A stretch of 30,198 bases of DNA from a virus, in the IMG/VR virus record IMGVR_UViG_3300005581_000082, positions 1-30,198 of that record; one strand, given 5' to 3'. This document shows, in pieces, positions 23,277 to 29,685 of the stretch (position 1 is its first letter; the number at the start of each line of letters is the position of its first letter). Made by a program: the position numbers and the translations under genes. The notes under the pieces are model-generated. The model was not told the origin of the DNA, did no database searches, and worked only from the letters and a program-made list of their open reading frames with translations.

Positions 23277-24044
23277 TTAAAATCCTAGATATTTCTTGCG
23301 AACAAACTCTAAATCATACGTTGTAAAATCTAAAGGAAGCTCTTTCATGTCAAACGGTGTTTTGTATACATCACCTTCTACATGAGATTGCCACGCTGGC
23401 GACCATTTGGCGTGTAGATAATGTTTGTTCAGCTCGTGAGCGAGGTGGATTCCGTTAGCTAAGGCTGGTTCACTACGCCAAGTTTGACTACCGTCCTCGT
23501 AACCTTCGCTTTCTCCGTGGTAGTAAGGCACTTCCACATTCATGTCCCGTTTTAACTCAACGTGTTTGAACCTCATGCCGTAATCCATATCCTCGCAGTA
23601 GGCCGGATACAGATTCTCATCAAATAACCCAAAGTTTTGAACAACCCAATCCTTAAGTAAAAACAAATCCCAGCTTCCGTTCTTACCATGAACAATACCT
23701 GTTTCCGCATCCTGTGCTTTTGCGACCATATTTTTAAGTAACCCAGGGGTGTACATAAGATCGTGGTTAGTTATGATCCAGTAAGGCGCATTAATAAACG
23801 ATTTTATTATTAAGTTCCATGCCCCAGAACAACCTAAGTTTGCAGGTAAATGACAAATTTTCACATTCTTAACATATTTGTGAGGCACCTTAGTTAAAAG
23901 ATCTAGTTCATGAGTTATCTGGTCTCTACCGTTGTTATCGAATACTACAAAAGTATCTACAGGGTAATCAATACTATAAAATAACCTGTAAACCCAGTGA
24001 GGCGCGTTAACAACAGCAGTGCCCAAAACTGGAATAGATTCCAT
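23277..24044 (-). CDS. GT2-type glycosyltransferase
   Basis: A 255-residue GT-A fold enzyme. VLGTAVVNAPHWVYRLFYSI and VDTFVVFDNNGRDQITHEL (residues 29-47) are the first strands and uridine-binding Asp region. NLGCSGAWNLII (69-80) is the characteristic NxG-x-xxA-N loop of GT2. NHDLMYTPG (93-101) takes the DxD place. YCEDMDYGMRF (149-159) is the usual ED-containing motif with the catalytic base. Length fits soluble GT2 members without membrane anchors. It lies just upstream of a divergent methyltransferase, from which it is separated by a 44-base shared promoter region. Donor and acceptor cannot be told from sequence. Confidence 0.8.
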   Translation of the reverse strand: MESIPVLGTAVVNAPHWVYRLFYSIDYPVDTFVVFDNNGRDQITHELDLLTKVPHKYVKNVKICHLPANLGCSGAWNLIIKSFINAPYWIITNHDLMYTPGLLKNMVAKAQDAETGIVHGKNGSWDLFLLKDWVVQNFGLFDENLYPAYCEDMDYGMRFKHVELKRDMNVEVPYYHGESEGYEDGSQTWRSEPALANGIHLAHELNKHYLHAKWSPAWQSHVEGDVYKTPFDMKELPLDFTTYDLEFVRKKYLGF

Positions 24045-24060
24045 AACCAGTAAAAAACTG

Positions 24061-24075
24061 TTAGTATGCTAGCAG
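24061..24075. promoter_or_regulatory. Divergent promoter-like TTAGTATGCTAGCAG element
   Basis: TATGCT at 24065-24070 lies 18 bases before the FkbM start (plus). Read on the minus strand the same bases give GCATACTAA, about 20 bases before the GT2 start. No consensus -35 on either strand. The gap is 44 bp, so both genes must be started from here if they are not read through. Confidence 0.4.
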
Positions 24076-24088
24076 TTAACCTTGTTGT

Positions 24089-24805
24089 ATGGGCACATAT
24101 CTTTGGGGACCTGAAAACTCCTTAATTGTTCCCACGCCGAAAATTGCTTTTTTGATGCACGATGATGACTCAGGTCGCTGTCAGATGCACCAAGTAGGAA
24201 TACCTGAGCTGAGTTTAATAAACTTTGCAAAGAAGTTTGAAGATACAAGTAAGATTTTTCTTGATTGCGGCGCCCACATGGGTGTGTACTCTCTTTTGCT
24301 AGCCGACCACTTTTATGAGGTACATGCTTTTGAAGCTCAGCGACGTACATATCATCAACTATGCGGCAACATCTTTGTACAAGAAAAAACAAATATTACT
24401 CCGCATCACATGGGTTTAACAAACAGTGCAATAACTCCAGGCGCAAAAGCAAAACTAACTATTGTATCTGAGGATGGCGGCGGCTCTACATTAGAACCTG
24501 TAGAGAATCAAACTATTATCAGCTCAGAAGAAGTGCCTTTGGGTTACATAGATTTTTTTGAATTTCCAAAAAACAAAATAGGCTTAATAAAAATCGATGT
24601 CGAAGGTCACGAACTTCAAGTTATATCAGGAGCTTTAAAAACTTTACAAGAAAGTGGATACCCTCCAATTATTTTTGAATCTAACGCAGGGCGAGAAAAC
24701 TACAGTAAACGAGCTGAACTTTTTACGTTTATTAAAAATCTAGGATATACAATAATTGGACTGCAGCCTTATGAAAATATGTTTTTGGCTGAATACGTAA
24801 ATTAA
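24089..24805 (+). CDS. FkbM-family SAM methyltransferase
   Basis: A 238-residue class I methyltransferase. Motif I is IFLDCGAHMGVYSLLLAD (residues 56-73), with the next strand VHAFEAQ (78-84). The family signature is IKIDVEGHELQVISGA (167-182). IIFESN (194-199) is the last core strand. FkbM enzymes O-methylate sugars, polyketides and other hydroxyls. It is shorter at the N-terminus than some members, but the whole core is present. In this setting it most likely methylates a sugar hydroxyl in the glycan made by the surrounding glycosyltransferases. No signal peptide. Its short leader lacks a clear ribosome binding site. Confidence 0.9.
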   Translation: MGTYLWGPENSLIVPTPKIAFLMHDDDSGRCQMHQVGIPELSLINFAKKFEDTSKIFLDCGAHMGVYSLLLADHFYEVHAFEAQRRTYHQLCGNIFVQEKTNITPHHMGLTNSAITPGAKAKLTIVSEDGGGSTLEPVENQTIISSEEVPLGYIDFFEFPKNKIGLIKIDVEGHELQVISGALKTLQESGYPPIIFESNAGRENYSKRAELFTFIKNLGYTIIGLQPYENMFLAEYVN

Positions 24806-24819
24806 CTATACTTACGTAA

Positions 24820-25356
24820 TTAATATATACGAGAAAGAATCAAAAATCCGTTGTTATGCGTGTACTCTTCGTACACAATCCAATTTGGATGAGTTTCTAA
24901 AAATTCTCGAATTGCTGGAACTAATTCATGTGCGTAACTAACAGTATCATGAAAAGCAAGGAACTTAAGTGGTTTATCTCCATGCAACCTTAATTCTGTA
25001 GAAAGACACTTGTAAGTATGATCTGAGTCTATAAACAAAAAATCCACGGGGGGTATTTCAACTTCATGAGTATTTTTTTCCTGTAACGTACAGTTAACAC
25101 CATTCTCTTTACCTATTTTAAATATTTCTAAAGCTTCTTCAGTTAACGCTATGTCATAACTGATTAAACTTTTTGGACGAGCAGCAATTAAAGCGGTGCT
25201 GCTTACTCCAAAACGTACACCAAACTCAATAATAGACTCACACTTACTTGCAATACGCAAAATTGTAGGCAGATGCTCGTTAATATCAGAAGGGACGCTA
25301 CACGCATTGATAAACTTTGTAGTGAGTTCAGACAAAGCAAACGAAACGGCTAGCAC
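24820..25356 (-). CDS. SAM methyltransferase, Methyltransf_24-like
   Basis: A 178-residue class I methyltransferase: IIEFGVRFGVSSTAL (residues 42-56) is motif I, LISYDIAL (64-71) the next strand, PPVDFLFIDSDHTYKCLSTE (102-121) the acidic Asp/His core, and FLAFHDT (132-138) the following strand. The pair DSDHTY and HDT is typical of Methyltransf_24, whose members act on small molecules and sugars. The only start is GTG at 25356, and no in-frame ATG follows. A TATGCT element ends 7 bases before it, so the transcript would be nearly leaderless. It ends 15 nt from the convergent FkbM gene. Confidence 0.8.
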   Translation of the reverse strand: MLAVSFALSELTTKFINACSVPSDINEHLPTILRIASKCESIIEFGVRFGVSSTALIAARPKSLISYDIALTEEALEIFKIGKENGVNCTLQEKNTHEVEIPPVDFLFIDSDHTYKCLSTELRLHGDKPLKFLAFHDTVSYAHELVPAIREFLETHPNWIVYEEYTHNNGFLILSRIY

Positions 25357-25362
25357 TATATT

Positions 25363-25368
25363 AGCATA
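25363..25368 (-). promoter_or_regulatory. TATGCT promoter-like element before 178-residue methyltransferase
   Basis: Minus-strand TATGCT, preceded by GC, ends 7 bases before the GTG start. If it acts as a -10, transcription would begin at or near the start codon, giving a leaderless message. Confidence 0.35.
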
Positions 25369-25423
25369 GCTGTCTACGCTTAAATGGGACTTACGTCAGG
25401 TTGGCGCTGACAGCCCAGATTTT

Positions 25424-25612
25424 TTAAACTTTTACCTTTTCTTTACGTTTCATTTTTCCACTCCATATTCTAGAACATTTATAGTTACAGAACGGGCCTT
25501 TACGGTCTGGTTTAATTTTTTTAGAATGTACCCATTGTCGTAGTTTGCCGCCACGCAATTCAAAGTTAACGTTGCATTCAGGACAGACGCATGATAAAAC
25601 AAATAAGTTCAC
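25424..25612 (-). CDS. Small zinc-ribbon-like protein (62 aa)
   Basis: Cys-x2-Cys near residues 10-13 (CPEC) and FCNYKC at 41-46 give the four ligands of a small zinc ribbon, and C8 may help. A basic stretch follows (KMKRKEKVKV). Very short Cys4 phage proteins of the form CxxC ... FCxxxC are common and are usually treated as DNA-binding or HNH-related remnants; no HNH catalytic histidine pattern is seen here. The start is GTG at 25612, with AGGG a few bases upstream. Confidence 0.55.
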   Translation of the reverse strand: MNLFVLSCVCPECNVNFELRGGKLRQWVHSKKIKPDRKGPFCNYKCSRIWSGKMKRKEKVKV

Positions 25613-25671
25613 GTAACCCTGTGTTTTGTAACTGACGTTATTGTACTGAATACAAAAGTAAAAACAAGGGC

Positions 25672-25827
25672 TTACTTAATTCGTTTTTTCAAAAGATCAG
25701 CTTCCCAAAACATTTGGTAAAAACCTAAATTTATAAGAAACCAAAACTCTTTTTGTGTTCTGTGTTGATAAAAAGAAGGTGGTCCAAAGACCAGCCTTCG
25801 CCATTCGCGAATAGCGGATAAAATCAT
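25672..25827 (-). CDS. Tiny basic/aromatic protein (51 aa)
   Basis: Begins MILSAIREWRRLVFG and is rich in Phe, Trp, Arg and Lys (EFWFLINLGFYQMFWEADLL). It overlaps the membrane-protein stop (TAATG) and so is probably translated with it. The aromatic stretch may be a short amphipathic membrane-associated helix. No family recognised. Confidence 0.45.
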   Translation of the reverse strand: MILSAIREWRRLVFGPPSFYQHRTQKEFWFLINLGFYQMFWEADLLKKRIK

Positions 25828-26189
25828 TATTGCGGGGCAGAGGAAGAACCGTATTGTTCAGAAAGAGTATTCCAGGCGTAGCTACGGCAATGTCTTTTTA
25901 TGTGCCGCTCTTCTCGGGGACTGCTTGGATTAGATTGGACAGCCATGCACTGATTGTAAAGCGTAAAGTTTCGTCTCTCTACGACTTTGTTTTTTTCAAT
26001 GCTTTGCGCTATATAGGAACCCATACTAGATAAAACAACTATAAAAAATACAAACCAGACACCTTTAAAGATTTCAGTTCCTACGGAAGTAATTACTTTG
26101 TGTTTTTGCCACGCGGAGGCTGTGGCTGGAAAATCCTTTGAATTCAAGTTGAGAGTGATTGTCATGTAAGATGATGGTAGACCATGCAC
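25827..26189 (-). CDS. Single-pass membrane protein (120 aa)
   Basis: Residues about 41-66 (GVWFVFFIVVLSSMGSYIAQ) form one clear transmembrane helix. About 40 residues precede it and about 55 follow, the latter charged with two Cys residues. A second ATG at 26165 would give a 112-residue protein. Neither start has a strong ribosome binding site. A membrane protein of this size next to a small membrane-active gene could be a spanin- or holin-like lysis helper, but there is no lipobox and no typical gene pair, so this stays open. Confidence 0.5.
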   Translation of the reverse strand: MHGLPSSYMTITLNLNSKDFPATASAWQKHKVITSVGTEIFKGVWFVFFIVVLSSMGSYIAQSIEKNKVVERRNFTLYNQCMAVQSNPSSPREERHIKRHCRSYAWNTLSEQYGSSSAPQ

Positions 26190-26257
26190 ACTGTACTCAC
26201 TCTAACCTCTTTTGTCAAGTCCCCAAAAACTTGCCCCTTCCCTTAAGCGGCTGCTAG

Positions 26258-26263
26258 TATGCT
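26258..26263 (+). promoter_or_regulatory. TATGCT promoter-like element before 219-residue methyltransferase
   Basis: GCTAGTATGCTGCC at 26253-26266 holds the TATGCT core 18 bases before the ATG at 26282, exactly the distance seen for the FkbM gene. No ribosome binding site lies between, so the transcript would have a very short leader. Confidence 0.4.
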
Positions 26264-26281
26264 GCCATACACCAATCCCTC

Positions 26282-26941
26282 ATGACCTCTACAGAACAAC
26301 AGCTTAAAGAGCTTGATGAAAAAATTAAATCTGTAGATTCTACAAAATACACCATACACCACGAGTGGTGGAAAAATATTGCCAGGTCTGACTACGGTAT
26401 GCGCCAAGACCCGCGTACGCAAGAAATGTGGTTAGCGCAAACAGAAAAGAAAACAATTTTAGAAATTGGAGTATACGAAGGTGGTTCGGTTTGTTGGTTC
26501 TCCGATCATTTTATGGATCACCCAGAAAGCCGACTTATTGCAATAGACCCTTTTACTGGATCTGCAGAACACTCTGAGCATCCAGAACAATATCCAGAAT
26601 TAATTTCTTTAGAGCAAACCGCCCGTGGCAATATCTATAAGTCAAAAAACGCATCAAAAATTGACGTAACCCGTGCTAAAAGCCAAGAAGTTTACTCTGA
26701 TATTCTTAAGGAATACAATAAAAAGATAGATGTCCTTTATATAGATGGAGATCACTCAGGATTAGGAGTAATGATCGACACCTGTCTTTACGCACCTTTA
26801 GTCAAATCCGGGGGATTGATTATTTGGGACGATTATGGAGATACCACTTGCGGAAAAGCTATTGACTCTTGTTTAGCTCACATAGATTTTATTAAAAATG
26901 CGGTCCGTACCCACTGGCAACTGTGGGCTCGCGTAAAATAG
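26282..26941 (+). CDS. SAM methyltransferase, Methyltransf_24-like
   Basis: A 219-residue class I methyltransferase. Motif I is ILEIGVYEGGSVCWFS (residues 59-74), with RLIAIDPF (84-91) next. IDVLYIDGDHSGLGVMID (149-166) is the core Asp-Gly-Asp-His region, and GGLIIWDDYGD (177-187) the following strand. This pattern fits Methyltransf_24 and the O-methyltransferases of cell-surface sugars. It is longer than the convergent 178-residue relative because of an N-terminal helical part (residues 1-45). The next gene starts 7 nt after its stop, so it is co-expressed with the exostosin-like glycosyltransferase, an arrangement that suggests methylation of the sugar that enzyme adds. Confidence 0.85.
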   Translation: MTSTEQQLKELDEKIKSVDSTKYTIHHEWWKNIARSDYGMRQDPRTQEMWLAQTEKKTILEIGVYEGGSVCWFSDHFMDHPESRLIAIDPFTGSAEHSEHPEQYPELISLEQTARGNIYKSKNASKIDVTRAKSQEVYSDILKEYNKKIDVLYIDGDHSGLGVMIDTCLYAPLVKSGGLIIWDDYGDTTCGKAIDSCLAHIDFIKNAVRTHWQLWARVK

Positions 26942-26948
26942 CGTTGTT

Positions 26949-27824
26949 ATGACTGGTTGTACAGTTGTTTGGTTTGGAAACCCTGAGCTTCGTTGGAGTT
27001 ACGAGTGGATAAAAGAATTATTAGAGGATATTACAACAGTACATGTTTGCTACCCAGACACAAAAAACGTAAAGTACCACGAGTGTTCAATTATTGTTTC
27101 TGACACAAGCACCGCCGAAGAGTACATAAAAAACGTAGACGCAAAAAACAAACCTTTTGGAGTAATTTTATTATCCGACGAAACGTTATCAACAAAGTTG
27201 AGTTATTTAAATAGTGCAAATTGTAAATTTGTAGCAAGAAATTATTTTCATCCTGCTTTTTATGGGCACCCAAAGGTGTTTGTGTTTGGTTTAGGTTATA
27301 AAACAGGGTTTATTCGTAATCAAAGAAAAAACTCTGATAAAAATTTTATGTGGAGTTTTGCAGGAAGCCTTAAATCCGATAGAACTTCGATGATTGCAGC
27401 CTGTTCTTCTTTAATGCCTTTTCAATTAAATATTTTTAAAAATTTTAACGACCCTTTAAATCTTACAGCTGCGGAATATGCGGATCTATTATCGAAAAGT
27501 ATCTTTGTACCCGCTCCTCAAGGAGGTGCAAATATAGACTCTTTTAGAATTTACGAAGCGCTAGAAGCCGGAAGTATTCCTGTTGTTACAAACAACGGGA
27601 GAACTACAGAGATGTACCCAAGTTATTGGCATTTTGTTTTTCAAGGAGAGTCCACGCTGCCTTTTATTTCTGAAAATTCTTGGGAAGAAGCTGCTACTAA
27701 GATGAACGTTGCATGTGAGTTAAACAAAATTGATGAGATGCAACAAAACTGTGCCACTTTTTGGCAAAAATGGAAAAATAATTGGAAAACTACGTTTAAA
27801 AACAAAATTTTGAGCAGTTTTTAA
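26949..27824 (+). CDS. Exostosin/GT47-like glycosyltransferase
   Basis: A 291-residue GT-B type protein. The N-terminal part (VVWFGNPELRWSYEW, then FGVILLSDE) looks like a Rossmann start, and FMWSFAGSLKSDRTSMIAA (133-151) marks the entry to the C-terminal domain. The C-terminal donor-binding motif is at 185-213: IFVPAPQGGANIDSFR, then IYEALEAGSIPVV. This is the exostosin/GT47 and RXYLT1-like signature (P.G...DsfR.yEal.aGciPVi). No signal anchor, unlike the eukaryotic relatives. The sugar and acceptor are unknown. It is coupled to the 219-residue methyltransferase. Confidence 0.7.
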   Translation: MTGCTVVWFGNPELRWSYEWIKELLEDITTVHVCYPDTKNVKYHECSIIVSDTSTAEEYIKNVDAKNKPFGVILLSDETLSTKLSYLNSANCKFVARNYFHPAFYGHPKVFVFGLGYKTGFIRNQRKNSDKNFMWSFAGSLKSDRTSMIAACSSLMPFQLNIFKNFNDPLNLTAAEYADLLSKSIFVPAPQGGANIDSFRIYEALEAGSIPVVTNNGRTTEMYPSYWHFVFQGESTLPFISENSWEEAATKMNVACELNKIDEMQQNCATFWQKWKNNWKTTFKNKILSSF

Positions 27825-27853
27825 AAAAAAGAGAATTAAATATTCTCATTTTT
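27823..27853. terminator. Bidirectional terminator between convergent genes
   Basis: GAGAAT (27831-27836) pairs with ATTCTC (27842-27847) around a TAAAT loop. Eight A lie on the left (T on the minus strand) and ATTTTTAATT on the right. It lies exactly between the stops of the converging GT47-like gene and the 211-residue gene and could end both, although the stem is AT-rich. Confidence 0.5.
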
Positions 27854-28471
27854 AATTACTTCATAAAAATAATCATCTGATGTTTCCCACGTACGATTGT
27901 TTTCAACTGAATAAACAGTAGTATCAATTTGGTAGCCAGGGTTTTTTGAAATTCTATTAAAAGTCCAAGCCGAATCGTACCAGATACAACGATTATTTGG
28001 ATAAGCGTAGTAGTTTCCTGTTTCTACTTTAAACAAATGGGCGCATTTATGCTCAGGTGTTTCTGAATAGTTAAAATCCGTCATCGCGTGGTTCTCAAAA
28101 GCCCAGTCCAAAGTAAACATGTATTGTCCACGGGTTCGAGTATTGTCTGGTCTTACAAGTTCAGCAGATAGTCCCGCAAGACGATTACGCCGTTGCACAT
28201 CAATATAAGAGGAAAAACAATCCCAGTACATTGTTTGTTCAAGTGGTTCTATTTCTGCATCAGGTTTCCAACAGAAAGAATGTAAAGGTCTTCGAGTCCA
28301 ATTTACTCCGTTCTCAAGAAAACATTCAAACAAGGGCACTCTTTTTTCCATTGATGCAACTGAATGCACATCACATTTACTTACCTCTCCGTGACCTTGC
28401 TTACCATTAAATAAAAATTCATTGCGAATGTAACAACTCCAGTCTGGTAACGGATGATTTAAAAACGCCAT
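27836..28471 (-). CDS. Conserved-looking phage protein of unknown function (211 aa)
   Basis: An aromatic-rich, soluble protein with Cys/Trp/His-rich blocks: DWSCYIRNEFLFNGKQGHGE (residues 10-29), then VPLFECFLENGVNWTRRPLH (45-64) and SFCWKP. The middle (MYWDCFSSYIDVQRRNRL) and QYMFTLDWAFENHA carry further spaced aromatic residues. Such dense conserved-looking aromatic and His motifs suggest an enzyme or tight binding fold; I recall related proteins of unknown function in marine phages but cannot name a family. It borders the gene-poor region and faces the glycan cargo genes. Start ATG at 28471 has no clear ribosome binding site. Confidence 0.5.
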   Translation of the reverse strand: MAFLNHPLPDWSCYIRNEFLFNGKQGHGEVSKCDVHSVASMEKRVPLFECFLENGVNWTRRPLHSFCWKPDAEIEPLEQTMYWDCFSSYIDVQRRNRLAGLSAELVRPDNTRTRGQYMFTLDWAFENHAMTDFNYSETPEHKCAHLFKVETGNYYAYPNNRCIWYDSAWTFNRISKNPGYQIDTTVYSVENNRTWETSDDYFYEVIKNENI

Positions 28472-28719
28472 AGTTCAGCTGAATCTAAAAAGGACTTTCG
28501 TCGACTCAATTCTACTGATAACTCAACCCACGCTGGCATTTTGCAAAAAATATTTGTGGCAATATAGTAACCCGAAAAATTTTTTTCTCAGTTTCCCTCG
28601 CGGATTGCTTTACTGTTCTCGCCCCACCCCCCGGAAAGGGCCTGTATATAAAAAAAAGGGACTATTTAGCATTGCGGGGAGTTGTACATTGCGATCACTG
28701 TCACGCGCGGGCGCCGCAC

Positions 28720-28754
28720 TAAATGTTATTTAACAATTCATTAAGTAACATTTA
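28720..28754. repeat. Inverted repeat next to DnaA-like boxes
   Basis: TAAATGTTA (28720-28728) and TAACATTTA (28746-28754) are exact inverted copies of 9 bp around a 17-base AT-rich centre. CATTAA at 28739-28744 and TTAATG at 28752-28757 form a second, overlapping inverted pair. Confidence 0.7.
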
Positions 28755-28770
28755 ATGTTTTCCCCAGGGG

Positions 28771-28804
28771 TGTGGATAACTTTTTCAACAAAGCCTGTGG
28801 AAAA
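28771..28804 (-). promoter_or_regulatory. Two DnaA-box-like sites
   Basis: On the minus strand, TTATCCACA (28779-28771) is the exact E. coli DnaA-box consensus, and TTTTCCACA (28804-28796) is the form reported for cyanobacteria. They are 25 bp apart, in the same direction, and follow an inverted repeat and AT-rich DNA. This is the core of the origin candidate. Two boxes alone do not prove an origin. Confidence 0.6.
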
Positions 28805-28807
28805 CGC

Positions 28808-28862
28808 GAGCCTCAGAAGATTTGAACCTTTGTTACAATAGCTTGACAAGCCAACCGCCCCA
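28808..28862 (-). other. tRNA-like segment (3' half), possible attachment site
   Basis: On the minus strand this stretch can fold as an anticodon arm with loop TTGTCAA (anticodon GTC; 4 of 5 stem pairs) and a T-arm with GGTTCAAATC (4 of 5 pairs). A tRNA-like 3' tail follows, but no matching 5' acceptor strand or D-arm is present. It may be a decayed tRNA, or an attP-like copy of the 3' part of a host tRNA. No integrase is seen in the window. The -35 of a promoter candidate overlaps the anticodon loop, so the resemblance may also be chance. Confidence 0.25.
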
Positions 28863-28871
28863 TGGTATTTA
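28843..28871 (+). promoter_or_regulatory. Candidate promoter with perfect -35
   Basis: TTGACA (28843-28848) and TATTTA (28866-28871) are separated by 17 bp. The -35 is exact, but the -10 is weak. No gene follows within several hundred bases, so it could drive an RNA across the gene-poor region or be a chance match. Confidence 0.3.
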
Positions 28872-28890
28872 CGCGCGTGTGTGTGCGCGT
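28871..28890. repeat. Hairpin ACGCGC / GCGCGT
   Basis: Two perfectly complementary 6-base arms (28871-28876 and 28885-28890) enclose an alternating GT loop. The alternating purine-pyrimidine tract could also favour Z-form DNA. Confidence 0.6.
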
Positions 28891-28916
28891 TCATATATCT
28901 AGCTAAACGAACGGCA

Positions 28917-28961
28917 AACCTTAAGAGAATCCGTAGAGTAGAAACCTTAACCTAACCTTAA
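28917..28961. repeat. Three AACCTTAA direct repeats
   Basis: The octamer AACCTTAA occurs at 28917, 28943 and 28954. Spacing is uneven (26 and 11 bp). They may be short iteron-like protein-binding sites in the origin candidate. Confidence 0.45.
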
Positions 28962-29016
28962 CGACATGGGATCCGTTTGGCTTTACCTTTAGCTCATCGA
29001 ACCGAAAGGGCTCGAT

Positions 29017-29208
29017 CGAACCTAGACAATCGAATAGATCCAAGCCAAGCCGCGAACCGTTCGCGTTGCCTTGCCACGGGAGTTCCCGCCTTGCCGCAGC
29101 TATATGCTGTGAGATAAGGCCGAACCCTAGGACAGGCTTAGTGTAACTCTGCGAGAGCAGCTTGGATCCATTTGATTCTATGGTTTGCGAACCTAGACAA
29201 TCTAATAG
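29017..29208. repeat. Pair of 21-bp direct repeats
   Basis: CGAACCTAGACAATCGAATAG at 29017-29037 recurs at 29188-29208 with a single change (CGA to CTA). The copies are 171 bp apart and contain no coding sequence. Either a duplicated binding site or a remnant of larger duplication. Confidence 0.75.
29051..29065. repeat. Palindrome CGCGAACcGTTCGCG
   Basis: A perfect 7-bp inverted repeat around a single central base. It looks like an operator for a dimeric regulator or a small cruciform. CGGGA/TCCCG at 29077-29088 is a second small palindrome close by. Confidence 0.6.
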
Positions 29209-29289
29209 TTCTCCCGTTCTTAGATAGCTTGAACGGAAAGCCTACGGCTCGGGAGTTCTATTTACATAGCGTGGGCCTTTTAACTAAGC

Positions 29290-29307
29290 CAAACTGTGAA
29301 CAGTTTG
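29290..29307. repeat. Hairpin CAAACTGT-GA-ACAGTTTG
   Basis: Perfect 8-bp arms with a 2-base centre, within the gene-poor region. Symmetry of this kind usually marks a dimer-binding operator. No gene start is adjacent. Confidence 0.65.
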
Positions 29308-29406
29308 TATAGTTAACTCGGCGAATGGATGTTAACAGTAAGCAAGCTGAACTTAAGTAAGCCTGTGGAGATTGCCGCTGTTAACATTTAGGCTCACACC
29401 TTTTAA

Positions 29407-29433
29407 CTAACTAAGCTTAGCAACCTTAGTTAG
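29407..29433. repeat. Hairpin CTAACTAAG / CTTAGTTAG
   Basis: 9-bp perfect arms (29407-29415 and 29425-29433) around a 9-base loop. A shorter hairpin of the same sequence type (ACTAACT/AGTTAGT) lies at 29527-29543, so CTAACT-like words recur through this region. Confidence 0.6.
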
Positions 29434-29557
29434 GGTTCTTCATAACGAAACCTACAGTTCGTAACTGTAAATAGCCCACACCTTTAAGTTTACTTATCGC
29501 TAGTGTGGCAATTAAATACTTAAGACACTAACTTCTAGTTAGTTATAGTCTAGAGTA

Positions 29558-29588
29558 TTGAGTACCTGTCTATGCAGCAGGTACTCAA
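29558..29588. repeat. 11-bp hairpin TTGAGTACCTG / CAGGTACTCAA
   Basis: The longest perfect stem in the window: arms at 29558-29568 and 29578-29588 and a 9-base loop. No T-run follows, so it is not a terminator. It covers the start of the small gene remnant at 29572. Confidence 0.75.
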
Positions 29589-29685
29589 CCTGTTCACGTT
29601 CAGTCTCTCACTACATTGTTACATGCTAGATGGCGAGATTGGACACAGTGTGGACAGACTAACTCTAGGATCTATAACTAACTAG
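29572..29685 (+). pseudogene. Gene remnant sharing the C-terminus of the next gene
   Basis: An open frame of 37 codons from ATG at 29572 to TAG at 29685. Its last 14 residues (GHSVDRLTLGSITN) are nearly identical to the end of the 29721 gene (GHNVDRLTLGSITN), in the same frame, with the identical stop. The N-terminal part is unrelated. It looks like the 3' end of a duplicated gene whose 5' part was lost, or a duplicated C-terminal module. No ribosome binding site is seen. Confidence 0.5.

Noticed and set aside
24069-24392. 107-codon minus-strand frame opposite the FkbM gene
   Set aside because: FkbM motifs on the plus strand are clear, so this is a shadow; its start lies inside the methyltransferase core.
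28943-28961. Telomere-like AACCTTAACCTAACC stretch
   Set aside because: Only a few degenerate units; too short and irregular for a terminal repeat.
29103-29108. Further TATGCT in the gene-poor region
   Set aside because: No gene follows and it forms part of a small CAGC/GCTG hairpin; kept as a reminder that the hexamer alone is not specific.
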